Shown piece after piece: positions 1 to 6,696 of a DNA stretch of 13,105 nt (position 1 is its first letter; each line of letters starts with the position of its first letter). Source of the DNA: Patescibacteria group bacterium. GTDB lineage: Bacteria > Patescibacteriota > Minisyncoccia > Minisyncoccales > DG-74-1. Under the pieces are notes generated by a model, which was not told the DNA's origin, did no database searches, and saw only the letters and a list, made by a program, of their open reading frames with translations. Both the position numbers and the translations under genes were made by a program. The stretch covers positions 1 to 13,105 of the forward strand of contig JASEJL010000020.1 of assembly GCA_030016465.1 (NCBI GenBank), in the 5' to 3' direction.

Positions 1-165
1 TTTCTTTTGAAAATCTAAACCATTAAGCATCTCAACTACTTTATGATTAGCTGAATCATCATCAGAGACCACTACTTTAACTTCAGAAAGATTTAATTAT
101 TCTTTTAGAGATTGAATTAGTTGGTAAATTTCTCTGGCATTTTCTGAAGAAAGAATAGAGACCTT
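1..165 (-). pseudogene. Decayed gene fragment, possibly PurN-like formyltransferase
   Basis: Read on the minus strand from 165 down to 1, one frame gives about 54 codons beginning KVSILSSENAREIYQLI, then a TAA stop (97-99), then LNLSEVKVVVSDDDSANHK continuing off the edge. The layout of a hydrophobic strand, a helix, and a second strand ending in VVSD resembles the N-terminal Rossmann-like fold of phosphoribosylglycinamide formyltransferase, which would suit the purine genes at the other end of the window. The glycine-rich SGxGSN segment of PurN is not visible, so the family call is weak. There is no start codon in this frame before the IS3 end, so the gene lost its 5' end and carries an in-frame stop. 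I am fairly sure it is a broken coding region but not sure which gene it was. Confidence 0.35.
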
Positions 166-182
166 AAAATAGAGACCTTAAA
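155..182. repeat. 14-base tandem duplication beside an IS end
   Basis: ATAGAGACCTTAAA occurs twice back to back (155-168 and 169-182), nine bases before the IS3-type left end. It lies at the junction between the decayed minus-strand gene and the mobile element, so it may be a scar of insertion, slippage or repair. Confidence 0.7.
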
Positions 183-191
183 AAGACTTTC

Positions 192-546
192 TGGACTGAC
201 CCCCGAAATTTGGACAGTTGGCTAAGACAAGATTTGAGGTGTTAAGACAAAGGTACATGAAGAACAAAAAAACCACGAAGAAAACTTACCAGTCAATTTA
301 AAGCTCGGGTAATTTTAGAATATTTGAAAGCCGGCAAGTCTCAAACTGAGATCTGCCGGGAAAACGCCATCAGCCCAAGCCTTTTTGCTAAATGGTACCG
401 GTAGTTCCTGGAGAATATCCATAAAATCCCAGAAAAAGAGACTTCATTCCTCACTAGACTATCTGCTTCCGGAGGAATTCGAGGCTCAAATCCTGAGTGG
501 ACAGCACCAAAAGGTCGAGCAACAATTAACTTTAACAATCAAATAA
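192..546 (+). mobile_element. IS3-family insertion sequence remnant (left end and orfA only)
   Basis: The left end at 192-216 begins TGGACTGACCCCCGAAATTT and has the typical look of an IS3-family terminal inverted repeat. It is followed by a degraded orfA. No orfB (DDE integrase) can be found after it: the sequence runs straight into the trpS promoter about 100 bases later. The right terminal repeat is not clearly present. GGGGTCA at 596-602 could be a worn trace of it. The element is dead and truncated. Confidence 0.75.
257..546 (+). pseudogene. Broken IS3-family orfA (helix-turn-helix transposase subunit)
   Basis: The ATG at 257 opens a lysine-rich start (MKNKKTTKKTYQS). It shifts frame near 297 into FKARVILEYLKAGKSQTEIC, then on to NAISPSLFAKWYR, which is the helix-turn-helix signature of IS3 OrfA. 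A TAG follows at 402-404, where the family normally has a glutamine before FLEN. A further frame change leads to EEFEAQILSGQHQKVEQQL, typical of the C-terminal part of OrfA with its leucine-zipper start, ending at TAA 544-546. At least two frameshifts and one stop make it non-functional. The family call rests on the order of these three blocks and the adjoining IS3-type end. Confidence 0.7.
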
Positions 547-643
547 TTTTACCCCTGATATTGTCTTAGTTTTTCCTAATTTCTGTTGAGAAACAGGGGT
601 CACTTCGACCTTCAGAATGTGCTGGCCCATTTACATAAATTGC
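547..643. other. Non-coding stretch between IS3 remnant and trpS promoter
   Basis: No coding frame is credible here. ACCCCTG at 551-557 and CAGGGGT at 594-600 form a perfect 7-base inverted pair 36 bases apart, possibly a worn IS end or a weak hairpin. There is no T-box, riboswitch or leader peptide that I can recognise upstream of trpS. Confidence 0.4.
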
Positions 644-672
644 TTGACACGGTATAAGATATTTGTTTAAAT
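644..672 (+). promoter_or_regulatory. Sigma70-like promoter of trpS
   Basis: TTGACA at 644-649, a 17-base spacer, then TTAAAT at 667-672. The -35 is a perfect consensus match and the -10 is reasonable. Transcription would start around 679-681, leaving a leader of about 60 bases before trpS, too short for a T-box. Confidence 0.6.
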
Positions 673-728
673 AAGGATAGTAAGCCAATAAATGGCTTTT
701 GATAATTAAAAAAAGACAGATTAAGATG

Positions 729-736
729 AAAGGAGG
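729..736 (+). promoter_or_regulatory. Strong Shine-Dalgarno site of trpS
   Basis: AAAGGAGG lies five bases before the ATG at 742 and decides that start. Such a strong site is absent from most other genes here (ilvE, aroQ, tyrA-pheA, guaAb) but recurs before the radical SAM gene at 3430. Confidence 0.8.
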
Positions 737-741
737 GAAAT

Positions 742-1773
742 ATGAGAACATCAACATCTGCACCAAAAAAAAGGATTCTCACTGGGGACCGTCCGACGGG
801 AGCTTTGCACCTGGGACATTATGTGGGTTCACTGAGAAACCGAGTAACACTTCAGGACGATTACGAATGCTTCTTTATTATTGCCGACTATCAGGTTTTA
901 ACTGATCATCTTTACGAAACAGAAAAGATTACTCAGAATGTTCGAGAGATAGTTTTGGATTATCTTTCTGTGGGAATAGATCCCAAGAAAAGTGCGATTT
1001 TTATTCAGTCGATGATTCCTGAAATAGCCGAACTGACAATGTATTTCTCAATGCTTGTTAGTTTATCTCGGGTTCAAAGAAACCCAACAGTTAAAGATGA
1101 AATCCAAACAGCCAAGATCAAGAAAGAACAAGTAAGTTATGGATTTGTTGGTTATCCAATTTCTCAAGCAGCTGACATCCTAGTTGTTCGGGCAAATCTT
1201 GTTCCTGTAGGAGAAGATCAGTTACCACATCTGGAGCAAACACGGGAGATTGCCAGAACCTTTAATAGGATTTTCGGAGAAGTCTTTCCAGTACCTGAAG
1301 CCTTACTTGGGGAATTTCCTCGATTGCCAGGAATTGATGGACAGAAGATGTCGAAGAGCAGAAACAATGCCATTTTTCTTAAGGACTCCCCAGAAGAAGT
1401 TGCGAAAAAGGTTATGCGGGCATATACTGATCCTACTCGTATTCATGCAACTGATCCTGGTCATCTTGAAGGAAATGTAGTTTTTGCTTATCTCGACGCC
1501 TTCTGTCAAAATCAAGAAGAGCTGAACGAGCTTAAATCAAGATATAAAAAAGGAACAATCGGCGATGTGAAAGTAAAGAAACGATTAATTGAGATTCTGA
1601 ATGATTTTTTGAATCCAATTAGGAAAAAAAGAAAAGAACTGGAAGCAAATTCAAAATTAGTTGAGGAAGTCCTAACTGATGGTATTGAAAAAACTAGAAG
1701 AGAAGCAAAAGAAACCTTAAGGTTGGTGCGAAAAGCGATGCACCTTGACTACAGTTCGTTTTCGGTCGTATAA
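742..1773 (+). CDS. trpS: Tryptophanyl-tRNA synthetase, divergent second type
   Basis: Class Ic synthetase that charges tRNA-Trp with tryptophan in the cytoplasm. The 343 residues match the family's length. Visible motifs are GDRPTG (15-20), HLGH (23-26, the HIGH motif), VGEDQ (156-160) and KMSKS (202-206). The GDRPTG...HLGHYVGSL form differs from the GxQPSGxxxxGNY form of standard bacterial TrpRS such as that of Geobacillus stearothermophilus, and fits a second, divergent clade. Where that enzyme has VDQHAIT, this one has ADYQVLT (48-54), placing Q51 where His43 sits; His43 has been linked to indolmycin sensitivity. The gene has its own promoter and ribosome binding site and ends in a strong hairpin. 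Its neighbours suggest a self-resistance or pathway-dedicated copy rather than the housekeeping enzyme. That role is inference; the family call is firm. Confidence 0.93.
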   Translation: MRTSTSAPKKRILTGDRPTGALHLGHYVGSLRNRVTLQDDYECFFIIADYQVLTDHLYETEKITQNVREIVLDYLSVGIDPKKSAIFIQSMIPEIAELTMYFSMLVSLSRVQRNPTVKDEIQTAKIKKEQVSYGFVGYPISQAADILVVRANLVPVGEDQLPHLEQTREIARTFNRIFGEVFPVPEALLGEFPRLPGIDGQKMSKSRNNAIFLKDSPEEVAKKVMRAYTDPTRIHATDPGHLEGNVVFAYLDAFCQNQEELNELKSRYKKGTIGDVKVKKRLIEILNDFLNPIRKKRKELEANSKLVEEVLTDGIEKTRREAKETLRLVRKAMHLDYSSFSVV

Positions 1774-1780
1774 TAAAATG

Positions 1781-1815
1781 TGGAGTAGGAGAGAGAGCTT
1801 TTTTCTTCTACTCCA
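1781..1815 (+). terminator. Long hairpin after trpS, possible terminator or attenuator
   Basis: TGGAGTAG (1781-1788) pairs with CTACTCCA (1808-1815). The stem extends inward through 1789-1796 with 1800-1807 using G-T wobbles, giving about 16 pairs and a three-base loop. No run of T follows at once, so it may be a weak terminator, an RNA stability element, or an attenuator letting some transcripts reach the genes downstream. Confidence 0.6.
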
Positions 1816-1920
1816 TACCTTACCTATTTTAACTCAACTTCTTAATTTAATTAAATGAATTTTTTAAAATAAATAAAGGTTGATTTAAATCATTAATAAA
1901 AAATAATAAAAAATAAAAAT
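1816..1920 (+). promoter_or_regulatory. Very AT-rich leader before the small-peptide gene
   Basis: The stretch is almost all A and T. A weak promoter can be drawn (TTGATT 1880-1885, 17 bases, ATAATA 1903-1908), which would give a nearly leaderless transcript. An archaeal TATA-like run (1861-1876) is an equally weak alternative. There is no Shine-Dalgarno sequence before the ATG at 1921. Confidence 0.25.
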
Positions 1921-2154
1921 ATGCAAACAGAAACAAAAAAGGATAATTTAATAGGAATTTTTACAGTCCTGGATGAGTATTCAATATGGATTTGTTCTGA
2001 TCCTGTGGTTGCTCCTGAAAGGATGGTTTTACAATTAGATTTTGATCCAGTTAAAGCTGCTTCTTATGGAATATTAGGATCCAATGTTCCAACAGTAACA
2101 CGCAGTGGGATAGAAGTGTTAGCATGTTGTAATGCATTAAATGGTTGGGGATAA
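1921..2154 (+). CDS. 77-residue protein of unknown family, candidate precursor peptide
   Basis: I do not recognise this family. The protein opens with a charged stretch (MQTETKKDN), continues with mixed hydrophobic segments, and ends in a distinctive tail, VLACCNALNGWG. It has three cysteines (25, 69, 70) and two tryptophans (23, 76). There is no signal peptide, membrane segment or tail like the GG end of ThiS or MoaD. It lies 24 bases before a PP-loop ATPase and is followed by a radical SAM enzyme, with a Trp-tRNA synthetase upstream. A short ORF with a Cys- and Trp-bearing tail beside modifying enzymes is what a ribosomally made, modified peptide precursor looks like. It could instead be a small carrier or structural subunit. 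No Shine-Dalgarno site is visible. That it is coding is likely from its position in the module. Confidence 0.6.
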   Translation: MQTETKKDNLIGIFTVLDEYSIWICSDPVVAPERMVLQLDFDPVKAASYGILGSNVPTVTRSGIEVLACCNALNGWG

Positions 2155-2178
2155 ACAGATTTTTATAAAGTAATTTTA

Positions 2179-3405
2179 ATGCAACAAAAAATAGATGAGA
2201 ATATCCCAATTTATATCTATTCGAGCCATGGAATTTTTAAGTTTTTAGGAAAAAAAGATGAAACACTTGGTAGCACTTTGAAAAGAAGCGAAATACCGTT
2301 ATCAGCCATTACGACTTATTTAGTGGCGAGCCAAACTTCTAAAAAACTTAGTGATTCTATGTTAACGTTTATAAGTGCCTCCCAACCGTTAAGTGAAATC
2401 GTTAAAACGGGGAGTCGTATTGTGGTCCAATTGGCTCGCAATATATCTTTACCCTCTCTTTTGAGCGGAGGAAAAACGTTTCTCCGTAAAGTTGATAATC
2501 CTGTTACCGAATGGATTTTCCCCGATAAAGAGAAGGGTGCTTTTTATAAAACTTTAGCCCAACTTTCCTCAGATGATTGTTTAAATATTGTTTCTGAAAG
2601 TGTTAAGGAAGTTTTAAACAATTGGCCTAAAAATACTTCCAAACGGATGGTCGTTGGTGTTTCTGGCGGAGGAGATTCTAATGTTTTACTTTCAGCACTT
2701 TTAAAATCAGAACTTGTCAAAAAGTCAGATATTTTTCCAGTAATGATGTTGGGAATTCCTGATTGGGATAAGCAAAAAGAACAAGCAAAAGAAATGTGTC
2801 AAAATCTTGGTTTAAAATTAGAAATAGTTGAAGCAAAGCAAGTTGCCAAAATTGTTTCCGTTTCTTCTTTATCAGAATTAATGAAGAGATTTGAAAAGCA
2901 TTTTCCAGACGCTGATTTAGAATTTTTAGGAACGTTTTTGCTCCGTCGTATTCTTTCTTATTATGCAAAATTGCATAAGGTAAAATATGTAGCGATTGGT
3001 GCTAATAGGGAAGATCTTGTAAGCGAGGGATTAGCTCGGATAGGAAAGGGACTCTTGCCATTACCAGCTCCTTTTAGGAAAATTGGATCAGTAACTTTTG
3101 TATATCCGATGTGGAAAGTGCCTAAAAAAATTGGAGATGGAGCCTTCCCTCATTATTCTTTAGTTAACTATGAAAACAGAAACCCAAGCTATAGCGAAGG
3201 GCGTTGTTTGTATTACTATATCGCCTATGCCCTTTCTGAAATTTGCCCTGGTTTAGATTTAACAATTTTAGAGGGTTTTTCAAAAATCTCTGCCAAAGAG
3301 AGAACCCCAATAGTTAAAGAACAAACACTGAATGATTTTGTGTGTAAAGATAGGTTTAGTCCAGAGCAATTAAGAAAATGGAAAGACCTATTTGATTTGC
3401 CATAG
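2179..3405 (+). CDS. PP-loop ATP pyrophosphatase-type enzyme with extra N-terminal domain
   Basis: Central PP-loop at residues 162-167 (SGGGDS), preceded by the strand MVVGV. This is the ATP-binding signature of the N-type ATP pyrophosphatases, which adenylate a carbonyl so that sulfur or nitrogen can replace it (TtcA/TtuA, MnmA, ThiI, NAD and GMP synthetases). A later segment, AIGANREDLVSEGLARI (272-288), sits where tRNA-thiolating relatives carry their substrate-side helix. Residues about 10-90 form a separate domain whose strand-strand-helix order, ending in GSRIVVQLARNI, could be a beta-grasp (ubiquitin/ThiS-like) fold; this is only a guess from pattern. The C-terminal 100 residues (GAFPHYSLVNYENRNPSYSE onward) are unfamiliar. 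I see no zinc-binding CxxC pairs like those of TtuA. The start has no good ribosome binding site, so it may be translationally coupled to the small gene upstream. Function is unknown; sulfur or amide chemistry on a partner is inferred. Confidence 0.85.
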   Translation: MQQKIDENIPIYIYSSHGIFKFLGKKDETLGSTLKRSEIPLSAITTYLVASQTSKKLSDSMLTFISASQPLSEIVKTGSRIVVQLARNISLPSLLSGGKTFLRKVDNPVTEWIFPDKEKGAFYKTLAQLSSDDCLNIVSESVKEVLNNWPKNTSKRMVVGVSGGGDSNVLLSALLKSELVKKSDIFPVMMLGIPDWDKQKEQAKEMCQNLGLKLEIVEAKQVAKIVSVSSLSELMKRFEKHFPDADLEFLGTFLLRRILSYYAKLHKVKYVAIGANREDLVSEGLARIGKGLLPLPAPFRKIGSVTFVYPMWKVPKKIGDGAFPHYSLVNYENRNPSYSEGRCLYYYIAYALSEICPGLDLTILEGFSKISAKERTPIVKEQTLNDFVCKDRFSPEQLRKWKDLFDLP

Positions 3406-3429
3406 CAGTTTTAAAACTTAATTTTCAAG

Positions 3430-3437
3430 AAAGGAGG
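3430..3437 (+). promoter_or_regulatory. Strong Shine-Dalgarno site of the radical SAM gene
   Basis: AAAGGAGG, followed by GG, lies nine bases before the ATG at 3447 and fixes that start. It matches the site before trpS, linking the two genes in origin. Confidence 0.8.
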
Positions 3438-3446
3438 GGAACAGAG

Positions 3447-4934
3447 ATGGACGGAATAGGCAGGATAGTATTACTTATTCATGCTTCAAATTTTTCTCAA
3501 CCTCAACCCAAAGTAGATGCATTCCCATGGGGAGTGCTTCACTTAGCAGGTGAACTTAAGAAAGCAGGCATTCAGAGCCGAATCGTTGATTTAAACATTG
3601 AGAAGTTAACCGAGATTCATTTAAGAAATGTTGGATGTGTGGGAATTTCTACGACTTCGTATGCAATTGGAAGCGCACTTCAAGCAGCTGCCTTGGTTCG
3701 AAGGATTAATCCTCTAATTCCTATAATCTGGGGCGGTATTCATCCTACCTTAGATCCCCAAAACACCATTCAGCACCCTTTAGTAGATTTTGTATTCAGA
3801 GGCGAGGGAGATGATGTTTTTTCAGATTTGTGCAAACTTATTTTAAATGGGAAATCTTATGATAGCTTCCCAGGTTTAGTGAGAAAAGGAAATAGTTTGA
3901 GAGACTGTCCGCCAGTGACGGTTTCTGACTTAGATACATTGCCTCCTGTACCATATGAATTATTGGATCTGTCTTGTTATAACGAAAAAATATTAGAAGT
4001 ACACACTGCCAGAGGATGTCCTTATCGTTGCGGATTTTGCTACAACGCAACAAAAAAGTATCGCAGTAAGAGTCCTGAACGAATTTTAGCAGATTTATTT
4101 TTGGGGCGAGAGATATTTTCTAATGCAAGAATTATTGTATTCAACGATGACCAATTCTTTTCCAATTTAACCAAAGTTCAAGAACTGTGCGAATTACTTT
4201 TGAGAAACGAAATTAATCTTCCTTGGGTAGCAAATTGCAGGGTTGAAGACATCGCTAGAATGGATGATGATTTCTTCCACCTCCTTAGTAAAAGCAGGTG
4301 TTCTTTGTTGAAGGCAGGAGTAGAGTCTGGTTCAGAGAGAATACAAGAACTGATTGGAAAAGGAAATATTACTCCCGAAATGGTAAAAGAGATTGTGGTT
4401 CGATGCCGAGATTATAAAATTGGCTTAAAACTCAACTTCATGATTGGTTTTCCCACAGAAACAATAGAAGATTTGCAAACTACAGGAAAGTTGATTGCCG
4501 ATTGTGTTAGATTAAATCCCAGAATTGAACGAATAGCTGTAGGAGCGTATGATCCTTATCCCGCGACTCCTATGTGGGATTTCGCGTTAAGAGAAGGATA
4601 TGAAGCCCCCAGAACATTAGAAGATTGGGGACAATGGAAAGGTGAATTAACACGCCTTAGATGGTTGTCTCGTTCAGAACAGACCATAATCAGAAACCTT
4701 CTTTTTTTGACCATTCCTTTCGACAAACCATATGCCAATACGGTTAGCGGTTTATGGTCTCGTCAACCGATTAATTCTTCTTTATGGAGTATTTGGAAGA
4801 AATTCACTCGATTTGATTTTTTGTGTCGGGCAAAACGAGGATGGTTTCATTTTGTTCCAGAGAGATTTCTCTACGAACAGCTTTATTCGAAGGTAGGAGT
4901 GGTTTCACCTCTACCGAAAGAAATTAAAAAATAA
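3447..4934 (+). CDS. B12-binding-domain radical SAM enzyme
   Basis: Class B-type radical SAM protein of 495 residues. Residues about 5-150 form the N-terminal cobalamin-binding-like domain, with FPWGVLHLAGELKKAGI, then WGGIHPTL (95-102) and FRGEGDDVF (117-125), all standard for this group; no DxHxxG lower-ligand motif is seen. The 4Fe-4S motif is C191-x3-C195-x2-C198 (ARGCPYRCGFCYN). Downstream come AGVESGSERI, the GE-like SAM ribose contact, and FMIGFPTET. Family members do radical methylation, methylthiolation, ring contraction or C-C bond formation on peptides, indoles, lipids and tetrapyrroles. The C-terminal 100 residues are rich in Trp and Arg and not recognised. It is the last gene of the module, 41 bases after the PP-loop gene, and is followed at once by an intrinsic terminator. 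Substrate unknown; the 77-residue protein or a tryptophan derivative are the obvious candidates from context. Confidence 0.9.
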   Translation: MDGIGRIVLLIHASNFSQPQPKVDAFPWGVLHLAGELKKAGIQSRIVDLNIEKLTEIHLRNVGCVGISTTSYAIGSALQAAALVRRINPLIPIIWGGIHPTLDPQNTIQHPLVDFVFRGEGDDVFSDLCKLILNGKSYDSFPGLVRKGNSLRDCPPVTVSDLDTLPPVPYELLDLSCYNEKILEVHTARGCPYRCGFCYNATKKYRSKSPERILADLFLGREIFSNARIIVFNDDQFFSNLTKVQELCELLLRNEINLPWVANCRVEDIARMDDDFFHLLSKSRCSLLKAGVESGSERIQELIGKGNITPEMVKEIVVRCRDYKIGLKLNFMIGFPTETIEDLQTTGKLIADCVRLNPRIERIAVGAYDPYPATPMWDFALREGYEAPRTLEDWGQWKGELTRLRWLSRSEQTIIRNLLFLTIPFDKPYANTVSGLWSRQPINSSLWSIWKKFTRFDFLCRAKRGWFHFVPERFLYEQLYSKVGVVSPLPKEIKK

Positions 4935-4965
4935 GTAGAGTAGAACTTTTTTTACTCTACTTTTT
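4934..4965 (+). terminator. Intrinsic terminator after the radical SAM gene
   Basis: AGTAGAGTA (4934-4942) pairs perfectly with TACTCTACT (4953-4961) around a ten-base loop, and the 3' arm runs into a stretch of T (4961-4965). The 5' arm overlaps the stop codon of the radical SAM gene. It closes the module and separates it from the GNAT gene. Confidence 0.8.
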
Positions 4966-5000
4966 AGTTAATAATGAAAGTATAAATTGATAAAAATAAA

Positions 5001-5543
5001 ATGAAAACAAAAAAATTTAATAATAAACAGATAATTATCCGCTCTCTTTCCCAAAAAGACCTTAAACAGGCTAAAAAGCTTCAAACCTTTATTAATGCTT
5101 TAATTAAAGAAAATGTCCAGATAAAAATAAATAAGAAAAAATCCTTAAAAGAGGAACTCAATTGGTTGAAAGAACATTTAGAGAAAATTAAAAAACGTAA
5201 AGCCGTTTTCTTGGTTGCAGAACATAATAATGAAATTGTCGGTTCTACGGGGATTAATTTACAGAGAGGTAAGAAAGAACATGTCGGAGAATTTGGGATT
5301 GGTATTCACAAAGATTATCGAAGGATTGGTTTGGGCGGCTGTTTAATGAGCGAAATTATAAATTTAGCCAAAAAACAATTAAAACCAAGACCTAAAATCA
5401 TTAGATTAAGTGTCTTTATTACTAATAAATCAGCTATCTCCCTTTATAAAAAAATGGGATTCAAAATAGTAGCCAAAATCCCGAAACAATTTAACCATAA
5501 AGGAAAACTAATTGATGAGATTATAATGATAAAAGAGTTATGA
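5001..5543 (+). CDS. GNAT-family N-acetyltransferase
   Basis: Transfers an acetyl group from acetyl-CoA to an amine. The 180 residues cover a full single GNAT fold. Motif A, with the CoA pyrophosphate loop, is R107-R108-x-G110-x-G112 in HKDYRRIGLGGCL, followed by the usual helix. Motif B is NKSAISLYKKMGF, and the final strand is IDEIIMI. The resemblance to ribosomal-protein or small-molecule acetyltransferases is general only, so the substrate cannot be named. It lies behind the terminator that closes the radical SAM module and has no Shine-Dalgarno site, so it need not belong to that pathway. Its lysine-rich, AT-rich composition is more like the right half of the window than the trpS module. 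An alternative role as a tailoring enzyme for the module cannot be excluded. Confidence 0.85.
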   Translation: MKTKKFNNKQIIIRSLSQKDLKQAKKLQTFINALIKENVQIKINKKKSLKEELNWLKEHLEKIKKRKAVFLVAEHNNEIVGSTGINLQRGKKEHVGEFGIGIHKDYRRIGLGGCLMSEIINLAKKQLKPRPKIIRLSVFITNKSAISLYKKMGFKIVAKIPKQFNHKGKLIDEIIMIKEL

Positions 5544-5567
5544 TGAAAGAGAAACTGAAATTTGTTT

Positions 5568-5699
5568 TTGAAGTGCACCATCTATTAAATAAAAGTTTAT
5601 TAAGCTGGTCTATTCAGAAACCAACCCAATAAAGTCAATTTCTTTGTACCATCATTTCCTTCCTCTTAAAAGTTTTAGATTCAAAATGTTGCACTTCAA
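5568..5699. repeat. 132-base MITE-like element with terminal inverted repeats
   Basis: TTGAAGTGCACCAT (5568-5581) and ATGTTGCACTTCAA (5686-5699) are inverted copies with 13 of 14 positions matching. The interior has no convincing ORF. The right four-fifths of the element recurs at 7216-7333. No target-site duplication is evident. The element starts 25 bases after the GNAT stop and abuts the methyltransferase fragment. Confidence 0.65.
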
Positions 5700-5700
5700 G

Positions 5701-5909
5701 GTAGAATGTCCGGTTTTAAAATTGCTACGGAAAAAGGGAGGAGAAAGAGTTTTGGATTTGGGTTGCCGGTCAGGAAAACATTCGGTTTGTTTGGCAAAAC
5801 AAGACTTCAATGTTTATGAAATTGATATTGCCAGATCTGGAGTTGAAATTGCTAAAAATTGGTTAAAGAAAAGGTCTGAAAGTAAATTTAAAGATTATAG
5901 GATATTTAT
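5701..5909 (+). pseudogene. SAM-dependent methyltransferase fragment
   Basis: About 65 codons of a class I methyltransferase: PVLKLLRKKGGERVLDLG gives motif I, continuing CRSGKHSVCLAKQ, then FNVYEIDIARSGVEIAK as motif II with its acidic residue binding the SAM ribose. The usual motif I glycine pattern GCGxG is changed to GCRSG. The 5' end is replaced by the inverted-repeat element (the frame can be read back into it, but that is not methyltransferase sequence) and the 3' end is cut by the IS at 5910, so no substrate-binding part remains. ATGATGAAAGAG at 5540-5551, overlapping the GNAT stop, may be the original start of this gene, pushed away by the element. It is not functional as it stands. 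Confidence 0.7.
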
Positions 5910-5936
5910 AGTACTTTTACAATTTTAAGCCTAAAA
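5910..5936 (+). repeat. Left terminal inverted repeat of the IS
   Basis: 27 bases, starting AGTACTTTTACAATTTTAAG, inverted at 7186-7212 with one mismatch. This defines the left edge of the element. Confidence 0.85.
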
Positions 5937-6696
5937 AGTAGTGATTTTTAGTCAAAATGAAGCTAAAATAGAGTTAAAATACGTTATTCACCGATAACAT
6001 AGGTTTTCCGCAGTAATCTACCCCCATACTCTATCCACAATTCCCTGGAAAATCTATGAACCAAATATCTTCTACTAAACCAAAAGTAATTGTTAATTTT
6101 TTGGAGAGGTTAGGTTTTGGTAATCAGAGATGGCGGGAAAGAGCTAGCCATTATCTGATAGGATTGGCTGCTGGCTTTAAAAGATTCAACATTGAATCTT
6201 AAAATCTAGCTTCTCCTCAATTTACTTATCGCCAGAATTATTACTTCATCACTGAAGCTAAATGGAATGAGGAAGAACTAAATGAAAAGAGAATAGCTTT
6301 TCTTAACCAAGATAAAAGAACAAGAATACAATCAGACGGTTTGTTGGTCATTGATGATACTTCTTTTAAGAAGTGGGGTTCAAAAACTGATGGAACCTAC
6401 AAACAATATTCAGCCGAAGAAGGAAATGTAACCAATTGCAAAGTTATTGTCAGCTCTAATTATGTTGACCATAAACGCAATTATCCTCTAGACCTACAAC
6501 CTTATTACAAAGATGATGTTTCCAAGCTTAAATTAGCAGAATTACTGATAATTAAAGCTAAAAATCGTTATCCTCAATTAAAGCACACTGCTTTTGATAG
6601 CTGGTATTGTAAGAAATCTGTTATTAAAACTGCCGAAGAACAAGGTCTCTATTTCTATTCACAACTTCGTCAAGATCGTAAAGTTGTTTATCGCAA

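Noticed and set aside
466..531. tRNA-like trace: a variable-arm-like TTCC/GGAA hairpin, TCAAATCC and a terminal CACCA.
   Set aside because: The anticodon, T and acceptor stems do not pair, and the same bases are explained by the EEFEAQILSGQHQK part of IS3 orfA.
341..538. Open frame on the minus strand over the IS3 remnant.
   Set aside because: It is antisense to recognisable orfA sequence and its protein shows no family features.
673..741. Possible T-box leader controlling trpS.
   Set aside because: The leader is only about 60 bases and lacks the T-box sequence, the specifier stem and an antiterminator.
1921..2154. The 77-residue protein as a ThiS/MoaD sulfur carrier.
   Set aside because: It ends NGWG without the required C-terminal GG, and the strand pattern does not clearly fit; kept only as a remote option.
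5540..5632. Thirty-codon ORF starting MMKEKLKF after the GNAT gene.
   Set aside because: Most of it lies inside the inverted-repeat element; only the first few codons could be a real gene start, probably of the broken methyltransferase.
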